A stretch of DNA of 12,372 nucleotides from JADCRZ01 sp039921525 (GCA_039921525.1 JBDSBP010000433.1:1-12372), one strand, 5' to 3'; shown: positions 1 to 7,921, counted from the first letter of the stretch. Program-made: numbers and translations. The notes: generated from the letters alone by a model not told the origin.

Positions 1-24
1 TTTTTTTAGTCCATTTGACCAATA

Positions 25-2562
25 TTAAGCTTCAGCCGATTTCTCCGATTTTTTGGGAGATGATTCTTTTAAGCTGAACCGTATTTTTTGAGCTTCCTTA
101 TCCAGGTCGGCTATAAGTATATCGCCATTTTTAACCGCCATATTTAGAATCTCCTCGGCAAGAGGATCTTCAAGGTATTTTTGAATAGAACGGTGCAGCG
201 GCCTTGCTCCAAACTGTTGATCATATCCTTTCTCTGCGATGAAGTTTTTAGCTTCATCAGTCAGTTCGAGGCTGAAACCCAGTGTTACAAGGCGTTTCAT
301 CACACCCTTCATCAGGATATCTATTATCTTGTATATATGTGATTTCTCTAAAGAATTAAAGATAACCACGTCATCTATCCTGTTAAGGAATTCGGGAGAA
401 AAGGTACGCTTCAAAGCCTTTTCGATGACTGCTTTAGTATTTTCATCAGAATTCAGCGTTCTGGATGCGGTGGCAAAACCAACGCCTTCTCCAAAATCCT
501 TTAATTGACGGGCTCCAATATTAGAGGTCATGATGATCAGGGTGTTTTTAAAATCGATCTTCCTGCCTAATCCGTCCGTCAACTGACCATCGTCCAAAAC
601 CTGTAGCAACAGGTTATAAATATCAGGATGCGCTTTTTCTATTTCATCAAGAAGTATCACCGAGTAAGGTTTACGGCGAACTTTTTCAGTAAGCTGACCA
701 CCTTCTTCATACCCCACATATCCCGGAGGTGCACCAATCAACCGGCTTACGGTGAATTTTTCCATGTATTCGCTCATGTCTATCCTGATCAGGGAATCTT
801 CTGAGTCGAACATATATCTTGCCAGGGCCCTGGCTAATTCTGTTTTACCAACACCTGTTGGACCTAAGAAAATAAAGGTGCCGATCGGTTTGCGGGGATC
901 TTTTAATCCCACACGGTTACGCTGAATGGCTTTAACCACTTTAGAAATCGCTTCATCCTGGCCTACCACCATTTCTCTCATATCATCGCTCATTTTGCGG
1001 AGCTTCTCTGTTTCTGCCTGAACCATCCTTTTAACAGGAATTCCTGTCATCATGCTTACCACTTCTGCTATTGCCTCTTCATCTATGGGGTACCGTTTGT
1101 GTTTACTTTCTTCCTCCCAGATATTCTTGGCTTTTTCAAGGTCTTCGGCCAGGCGTTTTTCGGTATCACGCAAAGATGCGGCTTCTTCAAACTTCTGGCT
1201 TTTAACAACCTTATTCTTTTCGTTCTTGATATCTTCTATTTTCTTTTCGAGGTCTAAGATTTCCTGGGGAACATTGATGTTTTTCAGGTGAACTCTTGCG
1301 CCTACTTCATCCAGCACATCGATTGCCTTGTCGGGCAAAAGCCTGTCTGTCATATACCGGTCGCTTAGTTTCACGCAGGCATCAATGGCTTCTACTGAGT
1401 AAGAAACGTTATGATAATCTTCGTATTTGCTTTGAATATTGGTAAGTATCTGGATGGTTTCTTCTACTGTAGGCGGATCAATCATTACTTTTTGGAAGCG
1501 ACGATCCAATGCACCATCTTTTTCAATATACATGCGGTATTCATCGAGTGTAGAAGCACCTATACACTGAAGCTCGCCACGAGCAAGTGCCGGTTTAAAA
1601 ATATTGGATGCATCGAGGGAACCACTGGCTCCGCCAGCTCCAACAATAGTATGTATTTCATCGATAAACAGGATCACATCACGATTTTTTTCCAGTTCAT
1701 TCATGATGGCTTTCATTCTTTCTTCGAACTGGCCACGGTACTTAGTACCGGCAACGAGGGCTGCAAGATCCAATGAAATCACTCGTTTATCGAACAATAC
1801 CCGGGATACTTTACGTTGAACTATACGAAGAGCCAATCCTTCTACGATGGCTGTTTTACCCACTCCCGGCTCACCGATCAGGATAGGATTATTCTTTTTA
1901 CGGCGTGAAAGAATCTGTGAAACTCTTTCAATTTCCTCTTCTCTTCCTACTATTGGATCCAGTGCACCAGTTTCGGCCAGGCGGGTAATATCCCGGCCAA
2001 AGTTGTCTAACACCGGTGTTTTACTCTTCGCATTTCCTGTAGCTTTTGCTTTTTGCTGAGAATACTTTTTCTCCTCATCAAAATCGTCTTCATTTTCGTC
2101 TGCGTATTCGCTACGCACGTCGTTGCTTTTTACAACGCCTAATTCATTTCTAAAAAGGTCGTAATCCACGTCGAATTGATTTAAGATTTGTGTTGCTATA
2201 TTTTCTTTGTTCTTTAAGATAGACAGCATTAGATGCTCCGTTTCAACGGTAGGGCTTTTCAAGGCTTTCGCCTCCAGCACCGTTACACGGATCACTTTTT
2301 CTGCCTGCTTAGTTAGTGGTAAACTGTTGATATTGGCAATATTTTTACCGGTTTTGTCCTTGATGGCAAGTTCTACTTCTTTTCGCAATTCATACAGATC
2401 CACGTTAAAGCTTTTAAGAATGCGAACGGCGGTATTGTCACCCTCTCTTATCAAACCCAGTAGCAAATGCTCGGTACCAATGAAATCATTCCCAAGTCGC
2501 AAAGCTTCCTCCCTACTGAAAGAAATTATCTCTTTTACCTGGGCTGAAAAATTGTTATCCAT
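25..2562 (-). CDS. clpC: ATP-dependent Clp protease ATP-binding subunit ClpC
   Basis: Cytoplasmic AAA+ unfoldase that threads substrate proteins into the ClpP peptidase (family knowledge). The 845-residue protein is complete and of normal ClpC length. A double Clp-N repeat covers about residues 1-145. The first AAA module has Walker A GEPGVGKT (230-237) and Walker B ILFIDE (297-302). A UVR-type coiled segment lies at about 450-480, which marks ClpC rather than ClpA or ClpB. The second AAA module has Walker A GPTGVGKT (567-574), Walker B VILLDE (635-640), arginine finger region NRID (727-730) and sensor-2 GARPL (785-789). VGF at 694-696 fits the ClpP-docking loop. The tail is charged and rich in K, S and E. 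ATG is preceded by an AT-rich stretch with no Shine-Dalgarno. It is divergent from the STAS gene across 152 bp. No McsA or McsB partner is in the window. Confidence 0.97.
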   Translation of the reverse strand: MDNNFSAQVKEIISFSREEALRLGNDFIGTEHLLLGLIREGDNTAVRILKSFNVDLYELRKEVELAIKDKTGKNIANINSLPLTKQAEKVIRVTVLEAKALKSPTVETEHLMLSILKNKENIATQILNQFDVDYDLFRNELGVVKSNDVRSEYADENEDDFDEEKKYSQQKAKATGNAKSKTPVLDNFGRDITRLAETGALDPIVGREEEIERVSQILSRRKKNNPILIGEPGVGKTAIVEGLALRIVQRKVSRVLFDKRVISLDLAALVAGTKYRGQFEERMKAIMNELEKNRDVILFIDEIHTIVGAGGASGSLDASNIFKPALARGELQCIGASTLDEYRMYIEKDGALDRRFQKVMIDPPTVEETIQILTNIQSKYEDYHNVSYSVEAIDACVKLSDRYMTDRLLPDKAIDVLDEVGARVHLKNINVPQEILDLEKKIEDIKNEKNKVVKSQKFEEAASLRDTEKRLAEDLEKAKNIWEEESKHKRYPIDEEAIAEVVSMMTGIPVKRMVQAETEKLRKMSDDMREMVVGQDEAISKVVKAIQRNRVGLKDPRKPIGTFIFLGPTGVGKTELARALARYMFDSEDSLIRIDMSEYMEKFTVSRLIGAPPGYVGYEEGGQLTEKVRRKPYSVILLDEIEKAHPDIYNLLLQVLDDGQLTDGLGRKIDFKNTLIIMTSNIGARQLKDFGEGVGFATASRTLNSDENTKAVIEKALKRTFSPEFLNRIDDVVIFNSLEKSHIYKIIDILMKGVMKRLVTLGFSLELTDEAKNFIAEKGYDQQFGARPLHRSIQKYLEDPLAEEILNMAVKNGDILIADLDKEAQKIRFSLKESSPKKSEKSAEA

Positions 2563-2571
2563 TTTATTTGA

Positions 2572-2602
2572 TTGAGTTATACAATAATAACGAATATTTT
2601 TG
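2572..2602 (+). promoter_or_regulatory. Possible Bacteroidota-type promoter for the STAS-ispD pair
   Basis: TATTTTTG at 2595-2602 fits the Bacteroidota -7 consensus TAnnTTTG. A TTG at 2572-2574 lies 20 bp upstream, in the range for the -33 element. It points at the STAS gene and would leave a leader of about 105 nt. The stretch is AT-rich, so a chance match is possible. No comparably good match was found for clpC on the other strand. Confidence 0.35.
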
Positions 2603-2714
2603 ATTAATGTTCAAGGCTGGTTAGCCGTAATCCATCTTATACCCATATACGTGATCAGTGTTTAAAAGTATTCAATAGATGAACGATTTAACGAGCAATA
2701 AATTGTAAAGACCT

Positions 2715-3092
2715 ATGCAAGTCAAAATTGATACCAAGGAGAAAATCTATGTCATTACCATTCAGGAATCCGAACTTACTGCTAATATGACAGAAGAAAT
2801 TCAGAACAGTTTGTTAAGTTATTTGGAAAAACCGACTAAAAATGTAATACTTGATTTACAAGACATCAATAACATAGACGATGCTGCTGCAGAGACGCTT
2901 ATTAATATTCAACAAGGCTTTTATGAACAAGGAGCCTCCTTTGTAATATGCAGCCTTCAACAATCAGTAATTCAAAAATTGGACTCAACCGGGTTATTGG
3001 AGATTATGAATGAAGTTCCTACACAAACGGAAGCAATTGATATCGTGCATTTGGAAGAAATTGAAAGGGAATTACTGGAGGGTGACTTATAA
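2715..3092 (+). CDS. STAS-domain protein, anti-sigma antagonist-like, phospho-serine site replaced
   Basis: A 125-residue soluble protein made almost entirely of one STAS domain (about residues 1-100), the fold of SpoIIAA-type anti-anti-sigma factors. The diagnostic core is NVILDLQDINNIDD at 43-56, where the family usually reads 'vvlDls.v.fiDSSG'. Here the DSSG block is DDAA (55-58), so the serine that partner kinases phosphorylate is Ala57. It may therefore not be a classical phospho-switch, and may act as a constitutive binding or scaffold module (inference). The C-terminus has an acidic helix, LEEIERELLEGDL. It is the first gene of a plus-strand pair with ispD. No anti-sigma kinase or sigma factor is nearby. 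From memory, related genomes often place this gene beside ribonuclease Z, which is absent here; I could not check that. Confidence 0.8.
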   Translation: MQVKIDTKEKIYVITIQESELTANMTEEIQNSLLSYLEKPTKNVILDLQDINNIDDAAAETLINIQQGFYEQGASFVICSLQQSVIQKLDSTGLLEIMNEVPTQTEAIDIVHLEEIERELLEGDL

Positions 3093-3093
3093 G

Positions 3094-3156
3094 ATGATAC
3101 CCGTCAGCTTTAAGATAAAGACCAATGCCAATGATTTAAATATCAGCTTTAAATGA
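3094..3156 (+). CDS. 20-codon ORF bridging the STAS gene and ispD (translational-coupling leader or chance)
   Basis: An ATG one base after the STAS stop opens a 20-codon frame, MIPVSFKIKTNANDLNISFK, whose TGA overlaps the ispD start as ATGA (3153-3156). There is no Shine-Dalgarno before ispD, so termination-reinitiation through this short frame could deliver ribosomes to ispD. No homology is recognised. An ORF this short between close genes can easily arise by chance, so this is a candidate only. Confidence 0.25.
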   Translation: MIPVSFKIKTNANDLNISFK

Positions 3157-3833
3157 ATAAGTATGCTTTAATTGTTGCAGGCGGATCGGGTATACGAATG
3201 GGGGCAGGTGTTCCCAAACAATTTTTGATGTTGCGCAACAAGCCACTTCTCTGGTACCCGGTTACGGCTTTTATGGAGGCTTTCCCTGATATTTGGGTTA
3301 TCCTTGTTTTGCCGGAAAAATATATTGACAAAGGAAAAGCTATTATAGAATCCACTTCCTTACCTCAGCGAGTGACAACAGTTTCCGGTGGGGCAACCCG
3401 GTTCGAATCGGTAAAAAATGGCTTGATGCATGTTCCTGCTGGCTCCGTGGTATTTGTACATGATGGCGTACGCAGCCTGGTAACTCCTGCGTTAATTCAA
3501 CGGTGTTATGAAGCCACGCTGGCCAAAGGGAACGCAGTTCCATCGGTTTCCGCGATTGATACCATCCGCATGGAAACTATTAACGGTAATGAGAGAGTGG
3601 ACCGAACAAACGTAAAAATCATCCAGACGCCGCAGGCCTTTTTCAGCGAAAATCTAAAAAAAGCCTATCAGCAGGAATACAAGGATTGGTTTACTGATGA
3701 TGCCAGCGTAGCAGAAAACGCTGGTGAGAAAATTAATTTAGTAGAGGGTGATTATACAAACATTAAAATTACCCGCCAGATAGACCTTGTTATTGCTGAA
3801 CAGTTACTACGACAGAGGGAGGTATCAGGGTAG
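3153..3833 (+). CDS. ispD: 2-C-methyl-D-erythritol 4-phosphate cytidylyltransferase IspD
   Basis: Third step of the MEP pathway: CTP plus 2-C-methyl-D-erythritol 4-phosphate gives CDP-methylerythritol and pyrophosphate, in the cytoplasm. At 226 residues it has normal family length. The nucleotide-binding loop AGGSGIRMGAGVPKQF (9-24) carries the Arg15 and Lys22 that correspond to the essential E. coli Arg20 and Lys27. VHDGVRSLV (102-110) holds the metal-site Asp104. DRTNVKIIQTPQAF (150-163) includes Arg151, the likely counterpart of Arg157. TDDASVAE (181-188) and EGDYTNIKIT (198-207), with Lys205, complete the signature. HDGVRS differs from the usual HDAARP but keeps the key D and R. The start overlaps the stop of the 20-codon frame. 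It converges with the acyltransferase gene 39 bp downstream. There is no ispF neighbour or fusion. Confidence 0.95.
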   Translation: MNKYALIVAGGSGIRMGAGVPKQFLMLRNKPLLWYPVTAFMEAFPDIWVILVLPEKYIDKGKAIIESTSLPQRVTTVSGGATRFESVKNGLMHVPAGSVVFVHDGVRSLVTPALIQRCYEATLAKGNAVPSVSAIDTIRMETINGNERVDRTNVKIIQTPQAFFSENLKKAYQQEYKDWFTDDASVAENAGEKINLVEGDYTNIKITRQIDLVIAEQLLRQREVSG

Positions 3834-3872
3834 AGGGAATATGTAAGCTGAAAGTCGGTGGCTAGTAGCACA

Positions 3873-4811
3873 CTACTTCTTTAACAGGTTCAACGGAAAC
3901 GGCAAATTATTATACATTATTTTCGGGTAGGAACTGGCAATGGAGTTGAATTGCTCATTGAATACAGCAATTCCCGGTATATCGGAGCCTTCAAAGCGAA
4001 GAATCCTTCCGGAACCAGCATAATCTTTTATAACTGCATCAATTATCAAATAAAATGATGCAGTTCGTTTCCCTTTTTCAGAACTTCCGCCGATTAGGAG
4101 ATACACAAAGTTTTTATCAAGCAAAACCAGTTGCACTGCAGTTATTTCTCCATCAGGTAATGAAGCCAGGTAAATTTTTGCCTGATCTTTTTCGAAACAT
4201 ATCGTGGAAGCAGCAACAAGCTTATTATATACTCCAGGAGAAATTTTTGGAAATTTACGTTCGTAATGTTTCCGGAAAAACGCAATAACCTCCGAAGGTC
4301 TCCCTCCACTAACAATTTGAACCTGCTGCAGGATCGCCTTTCTTACCCTCCACCTGCATGTTTTTCTAAACCCTGCATATACTTCTTTATAATGCCTCTG
4401 CAGATTCAAGTGATAATTAACCCTGGTGATAATCCTGAGCCGATTGTTATTTTCATTAGGTAATAAACCATTTGATTCATTAAGATTAATATCCCAGTAT
4501 TTAAACTTTTTTGGTATTGCGCCAAGAAAATCAAGCACTGTTAAAGCCGTTATTTTTTTTCCGAAGACGCCCAGGGAATGAACAAAATAAGGTTGGAACA
4601 GGTAGTAAAAACCATATTTCCTGTTCCATGTGAGTGGCATTACTGCTTCATAATCATTCAACACCATGGCATCCCATTTGGTGGCCATAATGTCCAGGTA
4701 AAAAGAATGCGCATATATTAGCCCGTTATCTGCTTCCTCTATACACCTGTCCCACTTTGTGAAATCAATTTCGCGGGAAGTACAATACCTTATTTTGTTA
4801 TCCGTCGTCAT
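3873..4811 (-). CDS. FemAB/GNAT-like acyltransferase, substrate unknown
   Basis: A 312-residue soluble protein of the FemAB-like GNAT superfamily often labelled Acetyltransf_6 or 'GNAT family'. Such enzymes move an acyl or aminoacyl group onto an amine, frequently on cell-wall or envelope precursors; the substrate here is unknown. The N-terminal half (about 1-130) resembles the first, degenerate GNAT lobe. The second lobe starts near 130, with a basic segment FRKTCRWRVRKAI (148-160). It continues with strands ITAVQLVLLDKNFVYLLIGG (223-242) and ends with RFEGSDIPGIAVFNEQFNS (272-290), a pattern I associate with Bacteroidota members. No signal peptide is seen. It starts 35 bp after the metallopeptidase stop on the same strand, so co-transcription is likely. 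An alternative reading as a cyanophycin-type or lipid-linked acyltransferase cannot be excluded. Confidence 0.72.
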   Translation of the reverse strand: MTTDNKIRYCTSREIDFTKWDRCIEEADNGLIYAHSFYLDIMATKWDAMVLNDYEAVMPLTWNRKYGFYYLFQPYFVHSLGVFGKKITALTVLDFLGAIPKKFKYWDINLNESNGLLPNENNNRLRIITRVNYHLNLQRHYKEVYAGFRKTCRWRVRKAILQQVQIVSGGRPSEVIAFFRKHYERKFPKISPGVYNKLVAASTICFEKDQAKIYLASLPDGEITAVQLVLLDKNFVYLLIGGSSEKGKRTASFYLIIDAVIKDYAGSGRILRFEGSDIPGIAVFNEQFNSIASSYPKIMYNNLPFPLNLLKK

Positions 4812-4846
4812 TAATTTTCAAGGTATTTAATTTGTGGTTAATTGGA

Positions 4847-7789
4847 TTATGAAGGTATAGAACGGTTAATTTTTCGCATACTAAAACGTTGGATATCGAT
4901 ACTAAATGAAATTGTTTTCCAGAACCTATTATCACCCAGGGTCGAACGAAAATAATCTTTAAAAACTTTGCTATACAATACAGGTATATAAATATTTACG
5001 GTCTCCTTAAATAAGGAAATTTGAAAACCCGCATCAAACAAAAACCGGTTCGTTTCTGCATCCTTTACCCATGATTCTGCCGAGGTACCAATATCAGCAA
5101 AAATTTTAATTGGAATTTTAACAGGTAATACTTCTAATGGATTTATATTTTTCGGAATATCTATGGTGAAGTTTCCGGCAATCAGCCAATCATCCGTTTT
5201 GCCAATCTTGTTACTTAACAGTTCTGATCTTACTTTAAACCCTCCGTCTCTTATCATAATTTGCTGGCTTTCCCAATTTTCAAACTTATTTCTTCCTACA
5301 AAATAATCGCTGTAGGTATAATCTTCGTACCCATTTGCACCGGTGAGATTTAATTGATATCGATCCGTTTCAAATTGTTTAGTAATAGTTTTTGCCCCGC
5401 TGTACAAGAATTTTCCTGCAAAAAAACGAGCATCGATGCCACCCTGCCGATTGGCATAATTAAAATAATAATTGCCCGTGAATGCAAGGCGTAAAAAATT
5501 TTTATTTTGCTCTACCTGTAACTCTCCTCTATATGGATACAAAACCCGCTGATTTTTTATAACAAACTTTAACTGGTTTATAACCTGGTTTCGAGACAAC
5601 AGATTTACAAGGTTATTCGTATCGCTCCCATTAATTACCTGTTTGAAATCAAGCTGATCTTCGTTAATGAAAAATGATTTGAATTGAATAAACCGTTCTG
5701 ATTTTTTCAATGCATCCGGTTCATTAAATGTAAGACGAACAAAAGGAACGATCTTTCTAAAGCCCATGTATATTTTTTCCTTATCTACTGGTTGAAATTC
5801 ATTCATGGAAAACTTTGATGCGCTTGCACCCACATCAACCTTATAAACAGAATGAAGCGGATACCAGGAATAAGTTGCTTTTGCTATTCCCTGAAGTTTT
5901 TTACTTTGAGTGGCATACAAAGGCAATACAAAAAATGAGAACTTATTTAATGGTAATTGGTAGTTGTGAATCATAGCCCCAATCATAAAGCCATCGTACA
6001 GATTAAAACCGGGTGCTGGTGAAATGGAAATATAATTTCTTGCATGGGTATCCCTTAAATCAAAGAATGAAGTGAGTTGTATCTTTTTTTTAACCGGAGG
6101 CAGCAAGCTTCCTTTCTGATTAAGCCGAAAAAATATATCATCCACATTTTTTTGGCTAACTGACTCCACAATTTTTTTAAAATCTTCCGGGTAGGGATGT
6201 TTGAATTGCCATAACCGGTAATATTGGTGCATACATGAATCGAATAGATTTCTACCCAAGAGGTTTTCAAGTTTCTTCATCCATTCACCGGCTTTATAAT
6301 ATGCAATCAGATCATAATTCAATTCATTAAATTTTTCAGAAGAAGTATTTATGGGCTGATCTTTTTTAATGCCTGCGATTATTTCAAATATAAGTTCTTC
6401 TGATTTTTCAGGGAGCCATTTTGATTTAAATGAATTCACGGGTGTTTGATTCCCTGTATATTTCATGGAAAGATATCTATTATCATAATAAGTATTCATG
6501 CCCTCATCCATCCATGGATACCTGCGTTCGTCGGTAGCAAGAATTCCGTAGAGCCAGTTATGACTTACCTCATGTGCAATCGTTTCATCCAGTTCCATTT
6601 CCGAGCTCACTGGTGATATGCTGGTAATTGTAGGATATTCCATACCACCGCCAAAACCCATCTCGGCTTCGACAGTGCTTACCACATTATAAGGATATTC
6701 ACCCAGCCATTCACTTCTTGTATGTATCGCATCTTTAATAAACTGAATGCTGTGTTTCCAGGTTTGTTGATCGGCAGGAAGACAATAACTAAACGCATTG
6801 ATCACTCTTCCTGAGAGAAGTTTTATCGTATCGTAGCTCACCAGGAAACGTTTATCTGCGAACCAGGCAAAGTCATGTATGTTGTCCTGGAGATAACGAA
6901 TCGATTTATTACCAGTGGAAGAAATGGGAAAATCATTTAAAAATATCTTCGGGGTTTTATTAGTGAACGTTATCTCTTGCGATTGTGTAAATAATTTTTT
7001 TTCGGACTCAACCAACGATAATTTGCTTTTTTCTTTCAACCATTTTATTTCATCTACGTTTTGCAATTCACCAGCCGCCGCCACGACATAATTTTCAGGA
7101 AGGGTTATTCTTACATCATAGTTTCCAAATTCACTATAAAATTCACCCTGGTCAAGGTAAGGCATGGGATGCCAGCCCTGGCGATCGTAAACGGCAGGTT
7201 TAGGATACCATTGGGTAATTTGATAAGCCTGTTTTACATGACCGCCTCTTGAAAAGTTCTGCGGAAGTTGAACGTGAAAAGGAGTAGTGATAGTTATAGT
7301 TTCATTGGGCGCCAGTGGTTCGGGAAGCATTAGTTTTAAGATATCGATATGCTCCGGATGATCTTCAAATTTGGCGGTGTTTCCATTTATTTTAAAGTCC
7401 AGGCGGTTGATATATCCGCGTTGCTGCTTATCAGAAAAATAAAAATCCGTTCGGTCATTGATCAGCAATTGTTCGCTGAAAGCAGTCTTATCATTTTTAT
7501 AAGCATTGGGCCAAACATGAAACCAGATGAAATGCAAGGTGTCTGGAGAATTATTATGATAGTCAATCTTTTCAAAACCCTCTAATGTATGTTCGGTATC
7601 GTTTAGCGTAACATCGATTATAAAATTTACCTGCTGTTGCCAATAGGTGCCCTGGGCATGCAGTTCGGGATGCAAACAAGCTAGCAGTAGCAGCAGGAGT
7701 GAGGAATGAGGTAAGAGGTATGAGGTATGAGCGTTTAGCCTATGAACTTTCGGGGTAGATTCCTGGATTTGGGAAGAAATAGTTGACAT
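4847..7789 (-). CDS. Exported M1-family metallopeptidase with beta-rich, barrel-like C-terminal half
   Basis: A 980-residue secreted zinc aminopeptidase-type protein. The zinc site HEVSHNW is at 406-412, with the third ligand Glu429 in WMDEG 18 residues after the motif. The substrate-end motif GGMEY (381-385) lies upstream, where M1 enzymes have GxMEN. The N-terminal beta domain spans about 50-235 and the catalytic domain about 300-560. From about 590 to 980 the sequence alternates aromatic and polar residues in short strands and ends in WKTISFSIDIQRFSMRK. This resembles outer-membrane barrel strands (inference). The signal region is odd: a 30-residue n-region before SSLLLLLLAC, then LHA at 43-45 as a type I site, or LLAC at 35-38 as a possible lipobox. 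Residues 21-32 are encoded by a degenerate heptamer repeat. ATG at 7789 is the only ATG upstream of the conserved part. Confidence 0.88.
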   Translation of the reverse strand: MSTISSQIQESTPKVHRLNAHTSYLLPHSSLLLLLLACLHPELHAQGTYWQQQVNFIIDVTLNDTEHTLEGFEKIDYHNNSPDTLHFIWFHVWPNAYKNDKTAFSEQLLINDRTDFYFSDKQQRGYINRLDFKINGNTAKFEDHPEHIDILKLMLPEPLAPNETITITTPFHVQLPQNFSRGGHVKQAYQITQWYPKPAVYDRQGWHPMPYLDQGEFYSEFGNYDVRITLPENYVVAAAGELQNVDEIKWLKEKSKLSLVESEKKLFTQSQEITFTNKTPKIFLNDFPISSTGNKSIRYLQDNIHDFAWFADKRFLVSYDTIKLLSGRVINAFSYCLPADQQTWKHSIQFIKDAIHTRSEWLGEYPYNVVSTVEAEMGFGGGMEYPTITSISPVSSEMELDETIAHEVSHNWLYGILATDERRYPWMDEGMNTYYDNRYLSMKYTGNQTPVNSFKSKWLPEKSEELIFEIIAGIKKDQPINTSSEKFNELNYDLIAYYKAGEWMKKLENLLGRNLFDSCMHQYYRLWQFKHPYPEDFKKIVESVSQKNVDDIFFRLNQKGSLLPPVKKKIQLTSFFDLRDTHARNYISISPAPGFNLYDGFMIGAMIHNYQLPLNKFSFFVLPLYATQSKKLQGIAKATYSWYPLHSVYKVDVGASASKFSMNEFQPVDKEKIYMGFRKIVPFVRLTFNEPDALKKSERFIQFKSFFINEDQLDFKQVINGSDTNNLVNLLSRNQVINQLKFVIKNQRVLYPYRGELQVEQNKNFLRLAFTGNYYFNYANRQGGIDARFFAGKFLYSGAKTITKQFETDRYQLNLTGANGYEDYTYSDYFVGRNKFENWESQQIMIRDGGFKVRSELLSNKIGKTDDWLIAGNFTIDIPKNINPLEVLPVKIPIKIFADIGTSAESWVKDAETNRFLFDAGFQISLFKETVNIYIPVLYSKVFKDYFRSTLGDNRFWKTISFSIDIQRFSMRKINRSIPS
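7695..7729 (-). repeat. Five degenerate CATACCT heptamers inside the metallopeptidase signal-peptide coding sequence
   Basis: On the minus strand this stretch reads CATACCT, CATACCT, CTTACCT, CATTCCT, CACTCCT: two perfect units followed by units with one or two changes. Translated, it gives HTSYLLPHSSLL, residues 21-32 of the metallopeptidase. The unit matches the perfect intergenic array at 7880-7921, in opposite orientation. Confidence 0.85.
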
Positions 7790-7879
7790 TTCAATTATTT
7801 AAATGCTCACGTTAATACCTCTTTCTAAAAAAAAGTTTCTTTTTAAATTTCTATCTTTATATTCTTTATATGTTACATT

Positions 7880-7921
7880 CATACCTCATACCTCATACCT
7901 CATACCTCATACCTCATACCT
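7880..7921 (+). repeat. Perfect tandem heptamer array, (CATACCT)x6
   Basis: Six uninterrupted copies of CATACCT (42 bp), starting inside ATTCATACC and ending 5 bp before the complement of the sugar transferase stop codon (7927-7929). The minus-strand unit is AGGTATG. The array lies in the 137-bp gap between the sugar transferase stop and the metallopeptidase start. Nothing else in the gap looks coding. A heptamer changes reading frame with each copy, so three units (21 bp) translate as HTSYLIP. Confidence 0.97.

Noticed and set aside
239..2575. Open frames on the plus strand across the clpC region
   Set aside because: They lie opposite a complete, motif-rich clpC and have no recognisable domains; they are shadows of its codon pattern.
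3864..3877. Small inverted repeat AGTAG-CACA-CTACT between ispD and the acyltransferase, as a shared terminator
   Set aside because: The stem is only 5 bp, it overlaps the acyltransferase stop codon, and no proper T-run follows in either direction.
7827..7844. AAAAAG-TTT-CTTTTT hairpin with an adjoining A/T run upstream of the metallopeptidase, as a terminator
   Set aside because: The stem is almost entirely A-T and weak, and it lies in AT-rich DNA where such pairs are expected by chance.
7852..7859. TATCTTTA on the plus strand as a promoter driving RNA through the heptamer array
   Set aside because: The final G of TAnnTTTG is missing, there is no TTTG at the right distance, and no plus-strand gene follows.
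7880..7921. CRISPR array
   Set aside because: The 7-bp units are contiguous with no spacers, so this is a simple tandem repeat.
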